The translations under genes and the position numbers were made by a program. A stretch of 64,000 bases of DNA from Mangrovibacterium sp041596335. GTDB lineage: Bacteria; Bacteroidota; Bacteroidia; Bacteroidales; Prolixibacteraceae. The DNA lies in contig NZ_JBFHIT010000023.1 of the NCBI RefSeq assembly GCF_041596335.1, positions 7,650 through 71,649 of the forward strand, given 5' to 3'. This document shows, piece by piece, positions 42,578-50,971 of this stretch; within the stretch, counting starts at the first letter, position 1, and each line of letters begins with the position of its first letter. The notes beneath the pieces are model-generated. The model searched no databases. It was given only the letters and a program-made list of their open reading frames with translations, and was not told where the DNA came from.

Positions 42578-43411
42578 ATGGATAGACGAAAAGCAATGAA
42601 AGTAGCGGCCGGTGCTTTTGCAGGTACTGGAGTCGGTTTATTTGCACTTTCTACAGCGTTTAAACCCGAAAAACAACCCGAAGTCGAACCCGGCAAAGTT
42701 GATTACGACCAAACAACGGAAACCAACTGGAAGTATGTCTTGCTTGACCCTGCTGTTAGTGCCCAATTGGCTTATGGGTTTTACAACGAAGGAAGTTGTA
42801 TGTACGCAACCGTAAAGAGTATTATTTCGCAGTTGTCAGAAAAAATAGGCGAGCCATTTACATCATTTCCTATGCATTTGTTTAAATATGGACATGGCGG
42901 AGTTGGCGGTTGCGGAACGATATGCGGAACGCTGAATGGTGCGGCAGCGCTTATTGGTTTGTTAGTAAGCGCTAAGAGCATTCAGGACAAAATGATTGCC
43001 GATATTTTTAGGTGGTACGAGCAGGAATCATTGCCGGCATTCAGTCCGCAAAACCCTAAACTGGACTATATTCCTGAGCAGAGTATTTCAAATTCAGTTT
43101 TGTGCCATGCATCAAGTACAAACTGGTGCAAAGCCGCAGGATTTAAAGTCGACAGCAAAGAGCGCAAAGAAAGGTGCAGCCGGATGACCGGCGATGTAGC
43201 TTACAAAATTACCCAGGCACTTAACGACATTTACAACAATACGTATATTGCTGATACAACTAGTAACTTAGAGGCGAACACCTGTCTGGCCTGTCATGGC
43301 AGCGAAGGCAAAGTAAACAATGCTTCAGTTAAAATGAGCTGTACCTCGTGCCATCCTAAATCGTTGGGCCATCGTGTTTTTGCTGATATCCATTACAAAA
43401 TGATGAAGTAA
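42578..43411 (+). CDS. C-GCAxxG-C-C / split-Soret-like cytochrome c
   Basis: 277 residues. The N-terminus DRRKAMK plus hydrophobic stretch (8-26) is a plausible Tat signal. The body has the C-GCAxxG-C-C family cysteines (Cys74, Cys112, Cys116, Cys176, Cys184, Cys200), and the C-terminus adds two heme-binding motifs, CLACH (236-240) and CTSCH (255-259). This combination resembles split-Soret cytochrome c of sulfate reducers. It starts 12 bases after the ArsP gene, inside the ArsR-controlled cluster, so it may supply electrons for arsenical reduction outside the membrane. That role is inference. Confidence 0.8.
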   Translation: MDRRKAMKVAAGAFAGTGVGLFALSTAFKPEKQPEVEPGKVDYDQTTETNWKYVLLDPAVSAQLAYGFYNEGSCMYATVKSIISQLSEKIGEPFTSFPMHLFKYGHGGVGGCGTICGTLNGAAALIGLLVSAKSIQDKMIADIFRWYEQESLPAFSPQNPKLDYIPEQSISNSVLCHASSTNWCKAAGFKVDSKERKERCSRMTGDVAYKITQALNDIYNNTYIADTTSNLEANTCLACHGSEGKVNNASVKMSCTSCHPKSLGHRVFADIHYKMMK

Positions 43412-43457
43412 AATCAAGGCGTAGTAAAGCTTTATTTTTCAACTAAACTTTAAAATA

Positions 43458-44231
43458 ATGAAGACGAAATCACTCGGTTTTATTGGTGGCGGAAGAATAA
43501 CTAAAATTTTTCTGCAAGCGTTGGCAAACAAACAAATCGACCTGTCATCAGTGCTGGTTTGCGATACCAATGCAGAAGTTCTGAACGCGCTGAAAAAGCA
43601 GTTCCCGAAAATTCAGACCACTGATTCGTGTACTGTGGCGGCAAAGCAAGACGTAGTTTTTATAGCCTTGCACCCTCCGGTTATTATGGACGCTTTAGAG
43701 CAAATTAAAGCAGCTGTTTCAGAAAAGACACAGGTGGTTTCGTTCGCCCCGAAAATCAGTATCGAAAAGCTTGCGTCCAAGCTGCTTTCGAAAAACATTG
43801 CACGGATGATTCCGAACGCCACTTCTTATATCAACGAAGGTTTTAACCCGATTTCGTTTTCAGCCGAATTCCCGGCAAACGAGAAACAAGCACTTGTTGA
43901 GTTGCTGAATATTCTTGGAAACACGTTTGAAACGGAGGAATCAAAACTGGAGGCTTATGCACTGGTTTCGGCCATGTTGCCCACCTATTTTTGGTTTCAA
44001 TGGCAGGAAATGCAGAAGCTGGGCGTGCAAATGGGATTGACCGCATCGGAGAGCAAGGAAACAATACAGCAAACTTTATCGGCTGCTATTGATTTGTACT
44101 TCAATTCGGGATTGAGCGGCAACGAAGTCATGGATTTAATTCCTGTAAAACCCATTGGCGAGCACGAAACCCAAATTTCAGAGATCTACCAAACCAAACT
44201 TATGGGATTGTTTCAGAAAATTAAACCCTAA
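43458..44231 (+). CDS. Pyrroline-5-carboxylate reductase-like NAD(P)-binding protein
   Basis: 257 residues. A Rossmann start LGFIGGGRITKIFLQAL, then VFIALHPPVIMDAL and RMIPNATSYINEGF, follow the ProC/F420-reductase superfamily. Residues that define true ProC in the C-terminal helical domain (the GSGPAY block) are not seen; instead there is ALVSAMLPTYFWFQW. It lies 47 bases after the cytochrome gene on the same strand and may belong to the arsenical operon by position. The substrate is unknown; I would not call it proline biosynthesis. Confidence 0.78.
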   Translation: MKTKSLGFIGGGRITKIFLQALANKQIDLSSVLVCDTNAEVLNALKKQFPKIQTTDSCTVAAKQDVVFIALHPPVIMDALEQIKAAVSEKTQVVSFAPKISIEKLASKLLSKNIARMIPNATSYINEGFNPISFSAEFPANEKQALVELLNILGNTFETEESKLEAYALVSAMLPTYFWFQWQEMQKLGVQMGLTASESKETIQQTLSAAIDLYFNSGLSGNEVMDLIPVKPIGEHETQISEIYQTKLMGLFQKIKP

Positions 44232-44504
44232 GGTGCGGTCGAAAAACCGTCACCGGATAAGTATAGCTTTAGTTTTCCCCGTGGAATCTGTTTTCCGTGC
44301 CAGGATTATTGATGTCGAGAAGTTCAATAGTCGTGGCACGCTTTGTTTAAGTGCGGCAACATTTGATGTCGTGCATTCCCATTATTCCTAATCCAGCCAG
44401 CCCCCTCCATCCGGTTCTTTATTTCGTAGCGGTCTGCTCATTAACAATCATTTAAATCGGGATTAAATTTTTGAACCGTGAATTCCTGTTGTGAGAAAAG
44501 TTTT
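44232..44504. other. Intergenic between the ars cluster and the TetR operon
   Basis: About 320 gene-free bases in all, to 44553. No terminator with a T run and no coding frame recognised. The TetR promoter and operator occupy the right end. Confidence 0.4.
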
Positions 44505-44537
44505 TACTTTTGTGTCATAAATGAATGAATATTCATT
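44505..44537 (+). promoter_or_regulatory. -7 element and palindromic TetR operator
   Basis: TACTTTTG (44505-44512) followed by the perfect 14-bp palindrome AATGAATATTCATT (44524-44537), a sequence type typical for AcrR/TetR autoregulation. It overlaps the expected transcript start. Confidence 0.65.
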
Positions 44538-44553
44538 TATTAAAACGCGAATA

Positions 44554-45132
44554 ATGGCACGAATCACAGATCAAAATAAGGTAGACCGGCTCAAGCAATC
44601 GACCATGAAGTTGGTGGTTGCTCACGGTTTTGGTGGTGCATCGGCAGCGTTGATCGCCAAAGACGCGAGAGTTGCCTCCGGATATTTCTACCGGCACTAC
44701 AAAGGCAAATATGAAATGGTGAACGCGATTTTGCAGGAAGTTTACCAAGAGGTTTTCAATAAGTTCGGCGAGTTTATAAAAGAGGATTCTTCCTTCCCGG
44801 GAAGCATTGAAAAGATGATTCGCTACTTTGTTGGAATTGCCAACTCGGAGCCGATTAAAGTGAAATTTTTGTATGTGCTCACCAATGATTACAACTTTGT
44901 TATCGACGATGAGATTCGCAGCAAGAACCTCCGGTTTATTGAAACCATACGCAACATTGGTGTGGCATCGGGTTGTCTCGATGAGGAACTGGGTGTGGAT
45001 GATTTGTATCTGATCCTGTTTATCATGACCATTCAGTTCATCAACCAGAAATATAAATACGCCGACCAGGAGCAAATTACCGAGGCGGATATCAATCACT
45101 TACTAAGCATACTCCAAAAATTTTTAAAATAA
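44554..45132 (+). CDS. TetR/AcrR-family repressor
   Basis: 192 residues from the ATG at 44554; the longer frame from 44521 would run through the operator. The N-terminal HTH (about 8-55) reads VVAHGFGGASAALIAKDARVASGYFYRHYKGK, with the SGYFYRHYKGK recognition-helix region. The C-terminal ligand domain is helical. It starts the export operon, 9 bases before the tolC-like gene, and should repress it through the palindrome at 44524-44537 until an unknown ligand binds. Confidence 0.92.
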   Translation: MARITDQNKVDRLKQSTMKLVVAHGFGGASAALIAKDARVASGYFYRHYKGKYEMVNAILQEVYQEVFNKFGEFIKEDSSFPGSIEKMIRYFVGIANSEPIKVKFLYVLTNDYNFVIDDEIRSKNLRFIETIRNIGVASGCLDEELGVDDLYLILFIMTIQFINQKYKYADQEQITEADINHLLSILQKFLK

Positions 45133-45141
45133 CAGAGCTAC

Positions 45142-46668
45142 ATGAGAACAATTCAAAAACGACTGACATGGACGATGCTTCTGGCGCTATTTGTTGCTTG
45201 TGGATCGGTTTTCGGGCAGGAGCAAGCGCAATTGCTGTCGTTCGATCAGGCTATGCAGATGATGCTGAAACAAAATCCGGCACTTCTTCGCCAAAAAGAA
45301 GAAATCCGCCAGAAAGAATTTGAGATGAAATCGAAAAAAGGGCTGCATCTGCCGTCGGTGTCAATTAGCGCACAGGCAGTGGCCATGTCCGATCCGCTTC
45401 ACCTCGACCTAACACCGGTGAGCGAAGCAATTACCCCGCTTTATGAAACTCTGGGGACTTACGGTGTATTTAGCGGGGTGGCCAATCCCGATCCGGCAAC
45501 CAGTAGCCTGATGCCTACGCTGACTGATGAGTTAAGCACACAGGCTGTTCGTTCGCAGTTGCTCGATGCCGCCGAGGAGATTGAAATGGCCAACTGGGAT
45601 GAAACAATTCAGGAAGAAAACTTCGCTCTGGTGTCGGCAAGTTTCTTATGGCCAATTTTTACCGGAGGAAAAATTGATGGCGCCAATAAAGCGGCTGATG
45701 CTGAGTTTAAGATTAGCAAGGAGGAGTTGCGCCATACCGAAGGCCTGCTGCTTACCGAGTTGGTGACCCGATACTACGGTCTGGTTTTGGGGCTGCAGGT
45801 GGTCGATCTGCGAACTGAGATGCTTGTGAGTATGGAGAACCATTATTCTGACGCGCAAAAACTTTTCGAAAACGGGATGATTGCCCGGGTTGAATTGCTG
45901 CATTCGGAAGTTGCCCGCAACGAAGCCGAGCGTGAATTAAAAAAAGCCAAACGAAATGTGGAGATCCTGCGCACCGGCCTAAATGCGACTCTGGCGGGCG
46001 ACTCGTTACCGGTTGTTATTCCGGCCAGCAACTTATTCATCAACCCCGACGTCGCAGAATTAAAGGCGTGGATCGACAACGCGAAGGACTTGAACCCGCA
46101 GCTGAACCAAATTCAACAGAAAAAAGAGTTGGTGGATATTAAGCACACGATTGAAAAGAATGAGTATTTGCCAACGATTGCCGCAATGGGAAACTACAAT
46201 CTGGTTGATAAAGATTTTTCGCCCTACATGCCCGACTGGATGGTTGGTGTTGGTATGCGATGGACTCTTTTCAATGGAATGGCTCGCAAAAATAACCTTC
46301 GTGCCAGCGAAACCAGGCACAATCAGGTTGCTTATGCCGAAGAAAAAGCCAACGATGATCTGGAAGCTTATTTGGTGAAACTGTTTCACGAACTTCAGAT
46401 GCAGATTGAGCAGAAAGATGAACTGGAGACCACCCTCGAACTGGCAGTCGAGTATCGGTCGAGTGCCGAAAAGGCTTTTAACGAAGGCTTTGCCACATCG
46501 ACAACTGTAGTTGAGGCGAATACGAAAGTCATGGCTGTGAAAACGCAACGGTTGAATGTACTTTATCAGTACGACGTCGCGCTGGCCTACTTCATGCAAA
46601 CGGCCGGCGTCCCTGAGCAATTCATTGCTTTCTCGAAAGGTGAATGCGTAATCACCGAAACGTTGTAG
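45142..46668 (+). CDS. TolC-family outer membrane efflux protein
   Basis: 508 residues with a signal peptide (about 1-26, ending FGQ). Two outer-membrane efflux repeats with long coiled-coil hairpins are evident (MMLKQNPALLRQKEEIRQKEFEMKSKKGLHLPSVSISAQ, and the matching second half). It forms the outer-membrane channel of the exporter encoded downstream. Second gene of the TetR operon. Confidence 0.93.
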   Translation: MRTIQKRLTWTMLLALFVACGSVFGQEQAQLLSFDQAMQMMLKQNPALLRQKEEIRQKEFEMKSKKGLHLPSVSISAQAVAMSDPLHLDLTPVSEAITPLYETLGTYGVFSGVANPDPATSSLMPTLTDELSTQAVRSQLLDAAEEIEMANWDETIQEENFALVSASFLWPIFTGGKIDGANKAADAEFKISKEELRHTEGLLLTELVTRYYGLVLGLQVVDLRTEMLVSMENHYSDAQKLFENGMIARVELLHSEVARNEAERELKKAKRNVEILRTGLNATLAGDSLPVVIPASNLFINPDVAELKAWIDNAKDLNPQLNQIQQKKELVDIKHTIEKNEYLPTIAAMGNYNLVDKDFSPYMPDWMVGVGMRWTLFNGMARKNNLRASETRHNQVAYAEEKANDDLEAYLVKLFHELQMQIEQKDELETTLELAVEYRSSAEKAFNEGFATSTTVVEANTKVMAVKTQRLNVLYQYDVALAYFMQTAGVPEQFIAFSKGECVITETL

Positions 46669-46705
46669 TCATTCAATTTAAAATGTAACCAAAAAAACAA
46701 GCATA

Positions 46706-47692
46706 ATGAACAAGAGAACATTAACCACCATAATCGTTTTGGTCGCCATCGTTGCCTTTATCGTGTACACGCTGATTACCGTTATGAGGCCCCGACCCGT
46801 TGTTTTGCAGGGCGAGGTGGAAGCGCAGCAATACAATGTTGCCTCGAAAGTGCCCGGCCGGATTAAAGAAATCGCGGTAGAAAAAGGAGAGCAGGTTCAG
46901 AAAGGCGATTTTGTATTTTCGATTGACAGCCCCGAGATTGATGCCAAATTAGCGAATGCCAATGCTGCCCGTTCGGCTGCCGACGCGCAAAGTCGTAAAG
47001 CACAAAATGGCGCGCAGGCCGAAGATATTACCGCTGCTTACAGCACCTACGTAAAGGCTGAGGCCGCAGCACAATTTGCCGAAAAAACCTTTGCCCGGGT
47101 CGAGAATCTTTTCAACGACGGAGTAGTGCCTGCGCAACAGCGCGATGAAGCCGAAACCCGAATGAAAGCCGCCCGCGAAACAGCTAATGCAGCGAAGGCC
47201 ATTTGGCAAAAAGCGGAGAAAGGTGCCCGCGAAGAAGATAAAACGGCTGCTGCCGCAATGGTGAAACGGGCCGATGCCGCCATTGCCGAGGTGATGGCTT
47301 ATATGAACGAAACATCGATTAATGCCATTGCCGGAGGCGAAGTGTCGGGGGTGAATGTGGAAGAAGGCGAATTGGTGCCCACCGGATTTCCGGTTGTTAC
47401 GGTGTTGGATTTGAACAACATTTGGGTGACCTTCTACATTCGCGAAGATTACATGAGCCACTTTAAAATGGGAAGTACTTTTGAAGCTGTCATCCCGGGT
47501 CTTGAAAGCCAATCGTTCGCGTTTAAAGTAAGCTATATCAGCCCAACCGGCGATTTTGCACGTTGGAATGCAACCAAAACTTCCGGCCAATTCGATTTAA
47601 AATCGTTTGAAATTGAAGCTCGCCCGGTTTCAAAAATTGAAGGACTGCGCCCCGGAATGACAGCCGTTGTTACCTTATCCGAAAAAGAATAA
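46706..47692 (+). CDS. HlyD/EmrA-type membrane fusion protein
   Basis: 328 residues. A short N-terminal tail and one membrane helix (about 6-27), lipoyl half (GRIKEIAVEKGEQVQKGDFVFSIDSPEI), Ala-rich coiled-coil hairpin (about 75-190), second lipoyl half (GGEVSGVNVEEGELV) and a beta-barrel domain. It bridges the inner-membrane permeases to the TolC-like channel. One base separates its stop from the next ATG. Confidence 0.92.
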   Translation: MNKRTLTTIIVLVAIVAFIVYTLITVMRPRPVVLQGEVEAQQYNVASKVPGRIKEIAVEKGEQVQKGDFVFSIDSPEIDAKLANANAARSAADAQSRKAQNGAQAEDITAAYSTYVKAEAAAQFAEKTFARVENLFNDGVVPAQQRDEAETRMKAARETANAAKAIWQKAEKGAREEDKTAAAAMVKRADAAIAEVMAYMNETSINAIAGGEVSGVNVEEGELVPTGFPVVTVLDLNNIWVTFYIREDYMSHFKMGSTFEAVIPGLESQSFAFKVSYISPTGDFARWNATKTSGQFDLKSFEIEARPVSKIEGLRPGMTAVVTLSEKE

Positions 47693-47693
47693 T

Positions 47694-48875
47694 ATGAACA
47701 GGCTGAAGAACCATCCGATATTTGCAGTCTTTAGTCGCGAAGCCGAGAGCATAAAACTCAATCCGGCTTACCGGTTTTTGCTGTTCGGTGGCCCACTGAT
47801 TGGTATTTTGCTGCTGTTCTACATCTTTCATCAGGGGGTGGCAAAAGATATGCCTGTTGCCGTGGTCGATCAGGACAATACTCCGCTGTCCATCCAACTC
47901 AGCAATGCCATTACTGCCTCGCCCGATGTTGAGGTGCTTGCTGAAGCGCACGATCTGTTTGAAGCGCAGGAATGGATGAAACAGGGATTGGTGCAAGGCA
48001 TTGTGGTGTTGCCCAACGACCTTCAGAAGAATGTCTTACAGGGGGTGGAATCTCCGGTTCCTGTGTACATTAATGGTACAAACGTTACGGTGGCGGGTGT
48101 GGTTCAGCGTTCGCTTTTAACAACCTTGGGAACTTTTTCCGCAGGCATACAGTTGAAAAAACTTGGGATGGCGGGCAACAACCACGAGCAGGCAATGGCT
48201 CGGGTAGTGCCGGTGAATATTCAAAAACACGTGCTGTTTAATCCCTACGCTAACTACGGATATTTTCTGAACTCGGCCATGCTGTACCTAATTCTGTTCC
48301 TGTTTGCCTTTATGAGTTCGGTTTACTCGTTTGGGAACGAACTAAAGCGAGGCACCGGATCCGATTTGCTGGAGACAAGCACGAATAGCATTCGGTTGGC
48401 CATTGTAGGAAAAATTCTGCCCTATACGGTTATTTTCTCGGGCTTTGCCATGCTTATTGCCTACTTGCTGTATGTGGTTGAAGGGATGCCGATAAAGGGT
48501 AGTTTTATGCTCCTGTTTTTCGGACAACTGATTACCATTGTCGTTTATCAGGTGCTGGGATTGATGTTTGTGGCCGCCACCAAAAACATGCGCCTGTCGC
48601 TATCAATTGGGGGTGCTTATCTGATGATGAGCGTTACCTTTGCCGGTCTGACATTCCCAATGGAGGGAATGCCGGTATTCGCCCAAATGATGACTGCCAT
48701 CTTCCCGTTTACCTGGTGGGAAAAACTTCTGATCTCACAATCGTTGCGCGGAGCCCCAATTCTTGAATCTTTGCCCTACCTGTGTTATATCCTGGTTTTT
48801 ATGCTTGTTGGAATGACTTCGTTTGCAACCTACAAACGAGTTTTGGCCGATCCTAATCATTGGGGAAAATCATAA
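47694..48875 (+). CDS. ABC-2 type permease, first of a pair
   Basis: 393 residues from the ATG at 47694 (the frame is open to 47667 inside hlyD). One N-terminal helix, a large extracytoplasmic domain (about 45-190, with PVAVVDQDNTPLSIQL), then five C-terminal helices: the ABC2_membrane_3 architecture of YhhJ/YbhS-type drug exporters. No ATP-binding subunit is encoded in the operon. Confidence 0.88.
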   Translation: MNRLKNHPIFAVFSREAESIKLNPAYRFLLFGGPLIGILLLFYIFHQGVAKDMPVAVVDQDNTPLSIQLSNAITASPDVEVLAEAHDLFEAQEWMKQGLVQGIVVLPNDLQKNVLQGVESPVPVYINGTNVTVAGVVQRSLLTTLGTFSAGIQLKKLGMAGNNHEQAMARVVPVNIQKHVLFNPYANYGYFLNSAMLYLILFLFAFMSSVYSFGNELKRGTGSDLLETSTNSIRLAIVGKILPYTVIFSGFAMLIAYLLYVVEGMPIKGSFMLLFFGQLITIVVYQVLGLMFVAATKNMRLSLSIGGAYLMMSVTFAGLTFPMEGMPVFAQMMTAIFPFTWWEKLLISQSLRGAPILESLPYLCYILVFMLVGMTSFATYKRVLADPNHWGKS

Positions 48876-48880
48876 GTGTC

Positions 48881-50107
48881 ATGAAAGAAAATAGATCTAA
48901 CAATAATAGTTTCGAGCTAATCGCCATTCATTTTAAAAAAGAACTGAAAGCGATTTTCGGTGATAGCGGTGCCTTGTTAATTCTGATTGGTGCTTTGCTA
49001 ATTTATCCGTTGGTGTATTCGTTCGGCTACTTCAACGAAACGTTAACCGATTTACCGATTGGGGTGGTTGATTTGGATCAAACAACAAGCAGCCGCAAAT
49101 ACACCGGAATGCTCGATGCCTCGAAGGAAATTAGCGTAGCCTGCAAACCGCTCAGTTTACTGGAGGCCGAAGACTTGTTTATGGCCAACAAAATCAGTGG
49201 GGTCGTTCTCATCCCAAGGGATTTTCAGAAGACGATCCTGTCGGGTAGGCAAACCAACGTGGCTGTTTATGCCGATGGCAGTTATTTGCTGAAATACAAG
49301 ACAATGTACACGGCTGCCTCGTATGTAAACAGTTATTTTAACGGTGGCATTGGGGTGAAACATTATCTGGCCGAAGGCAAATCGCTGCAGCAGGCTAAGA
49401 TTTCGGCCTCGCCACTCAGCGTACAATCACATACCTTGTATATTCCGGCCGGTTCGTACGGAAGCTTTATCATGCCGGGCATGATTATAATTATCATTCA
49501 GCAAACCTTGCTGATTGGAATCGGAATTATGGGCGGAACCTTTTCCGAGTCGAAGGGCACGCCCTTTGTTCTTCCGGAGCAACAACGAAACCGTGAAATT
49601 CTACCGCATATTCTTGGACGTGTGGGCGCCTATTTGTTGATCTCGGCTTTTAATATTTGTCTGGCCTTGGTGCTGGTGCACGACTGGTTTCAATACCCCG
49701 ATAAAGGTAGCATGATTGAAATTCTGATGTTGCTGTTTCCCTTTCTGCTGGCGGTTATTTTCTTCGGAATCGGATTGTCGACCTTGCTAAGGCACCGCGA
49801 GTCGGCCATCGTGTTTATGATGTTTCTTTCGCCCATCGCCTTGTTTTTAAGTGGCGTTTCGTGGCCCGTATCAGCTATGCCCGAATGGTTGGTGGGCCTG
49901 TCGAAACTATTGCCCGGCACAACAGCCATCCCGGCTTACCTGCGTTTGCGAACCATGGGCGTAGACATTAGCTATGTAAGAACGGAGTTGCTGACACTGT
50001 ACCTGCAAGCGGCAAGCTATGCGGCTTTAACGATCGCCTACTTCTTTCTTCGGGTATACATCGATCGGCGAAGCACCAAAATAGCTGAGCCTCAGGCTGC
50101 AAGCTAA
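48881..50107 (+). CDS. ABC-2 type permease, second of a pair
   Basis: 408 residues from the ATG at 48881; GTG or TTG starts further up would overlap the first permease. It has the same architecture as its neighbour (N-terminal helix, PIGVVDLDQTTSSRKYTGML domain, five C-terminal helices). The two probably form a heterodimer with the HlyD and TolC proteins. A hairpin terminator follows. The missing ATPase must come from elsewhere, or this is a divergent class. Confidence 0.88.
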   Translation: MKENRSNNNSFELIAIHFKKELKAIFGDSGALLILIGALLIYPLVYSFGYFNETLTDLPIGVVDLDQTTSSRKYTGMLDASKEISVACKPLSLLEAEDLFMANKISGVVLIPRDFQKTILSGRQTNVAVYADGSYLLKYKTMYTAASYVNSYFNGGIGVKHYLAEGKSLQQAKISASPLSVQSHTLYIPAGSYGSFIMPGMIIIIIQQTLLIGIGIMGGTFSESKGTPFVLPEQQRNREILPHILGRVGAYLLISAFNICLALVLVHDWFQYPDKGSMIEILMLLFPFLLAVIFFGIGLSTLLRHRESAIVFMMFLSPIALFLSGVSWPVSAMPEWLVGLSKLLPGTTAIPAYLRLRTMGVDISYVRTELLTLYLQAASYAALTIAYFFLRVYIDRRSTKIAEPQAAS

Positions 50108-50147
50108 ACCTGATTTGAGACACAGCTGAAACGATTCTTAAATCGGG

Positions 50148-50216
50148 AAAAAGCTGCCAGCAACACCTGATCTGTTTCTTTTTAACGGAACAAGTCGGGT
50201 GAGCCGGCAGCTTTTT
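50148..50216 (+). terminator. Long-stem terminator of the export operon
   Basis: AAAAAGCTGCC (50148-50158) pairs perfectly with GGCAGCTTTTT (50206-50216) across a 47-nt interior that can pair in part. Confidence 0.75.
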
Positions 50217-50317
50217 CGTTTCTAGGGTTCACGGCATAAGTCCATGGCAAAACGTTTTTGGTTCATGCGGGTAATTTTTAAGGATGTAATTGATAAGCAA
50301 GGTTCCGCTTCACGTGT

Positions 50318-50351
50318 TTTGCGCAAACATTGGGATGTTTTTGTAAATTTG
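50318..50351 (+). promoter_or_regulatory. Promoter for rdgB
   Basis: TTTG at 50318-50321, 22 nt, TAAATTTG at 50344-50351. Leader of about 32 nt to the ATG at 50390. Confidence 0.5.
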
Positions 50352-50389
50352 ACGTCTGTATCGGAAAATGTTGATCTAAAATTACGGCC

Positions 50390-50962
50390 ATGAAACTTGT
50401 TTTTGCTACCAATAATCCCAATAAAATAAAGGAAATTCAGCACATTCTGGGCGATCAGGTTGAGCTGCTTGGTTTGGCCGACATCGGCTGTACCGAAGAT
50501 ATACCTGAAACAGCGACAACGCTCGAGGGCAATGCCTTGCAAAAAGCCATGTATGTTTTCGAAAAATTCGGCTACGATTGTTTTGCCGACGATACAGGTT
50601 TGGTGATTGAAGCATTGAACGGTGAGCCTGGCGTTTACTCGGCCCGCTATGCCGGAGAGGCGAAAGATGCTGAAGCCAATATGGCGAAAGTTTTGTTGAA
50701 GTTGGAAAACGAAGCAAACCGGAAAGCCTGTTTTAAAACGGCCATTGCGGTGGTGATTGGCGGCAAGAAAACTCTCATGAACGGCGAAGTTTGGGGCGAA
50801 ATCCTCCGCGAAAAAAGAGGTGCTAAAGGTTTTGGCTATGATCCCATTTTTCAACCTGAAGGCTATGCGTTGTCGTTCGCCGAAATGGATCTGGCCGAGA
50901 AGAATAAAATCAGCCATCGGGCTCGAGCGGTGCAAAAGTTGGTCGCTTTCCTAAATCGTTAA
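50390..50962 (+). CDS. rdgB: Non-canonical purine NTP pyrophosphatase (RdgB/HAM1)
   Basis: 190 residues, cytosolic. It removes ITP, dITP and XTP from the nucleotide pool. Conserved blocks: FATNNPNKIKEI, FADDTGLVIEALNGEPGVYSARYAG, GFGYDPIF and SHRARAV. It opens a same-strand run with porZ (9 bases downstream) and recO. Confidence 0.95.
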   Translation: MKLVFATNNPNKIKEIQHILGDQVELLGLADIGCTEDIPETATTLEGNALQKAMYVFEKFGYDCFADDTGLVIEALNGEPGVYSARYAGEAKDAEANMAKVLLKLENEANRKACFKTAIAVVIGGKKTLMNGEVWGEILREKRGAKGFGYDPIFQPEGYALSFAEMDLAEKNKISHRARAVQKLVAFLNR

Positions 50963-50971
50963 TCCAATCGA

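Noticed and set aside
46060..46620. 186-residue frame antisense to the TolC-like gene
   Set aside because: No motif, no promoter; sense gene is certain.
46949..47590. 213-residue frame antisense to hlyD
   Set aside because: His/Phe/Gly-rich composition typical of a reversed Ala/Lys/Glu-rich coding strand.
50222..50935. 237-residue frame antisense to rdgB, longer than rdgB itself
   Set aside because: rdgB carries all family motifs and a promoter; the antisense frame has no recognisable domain.
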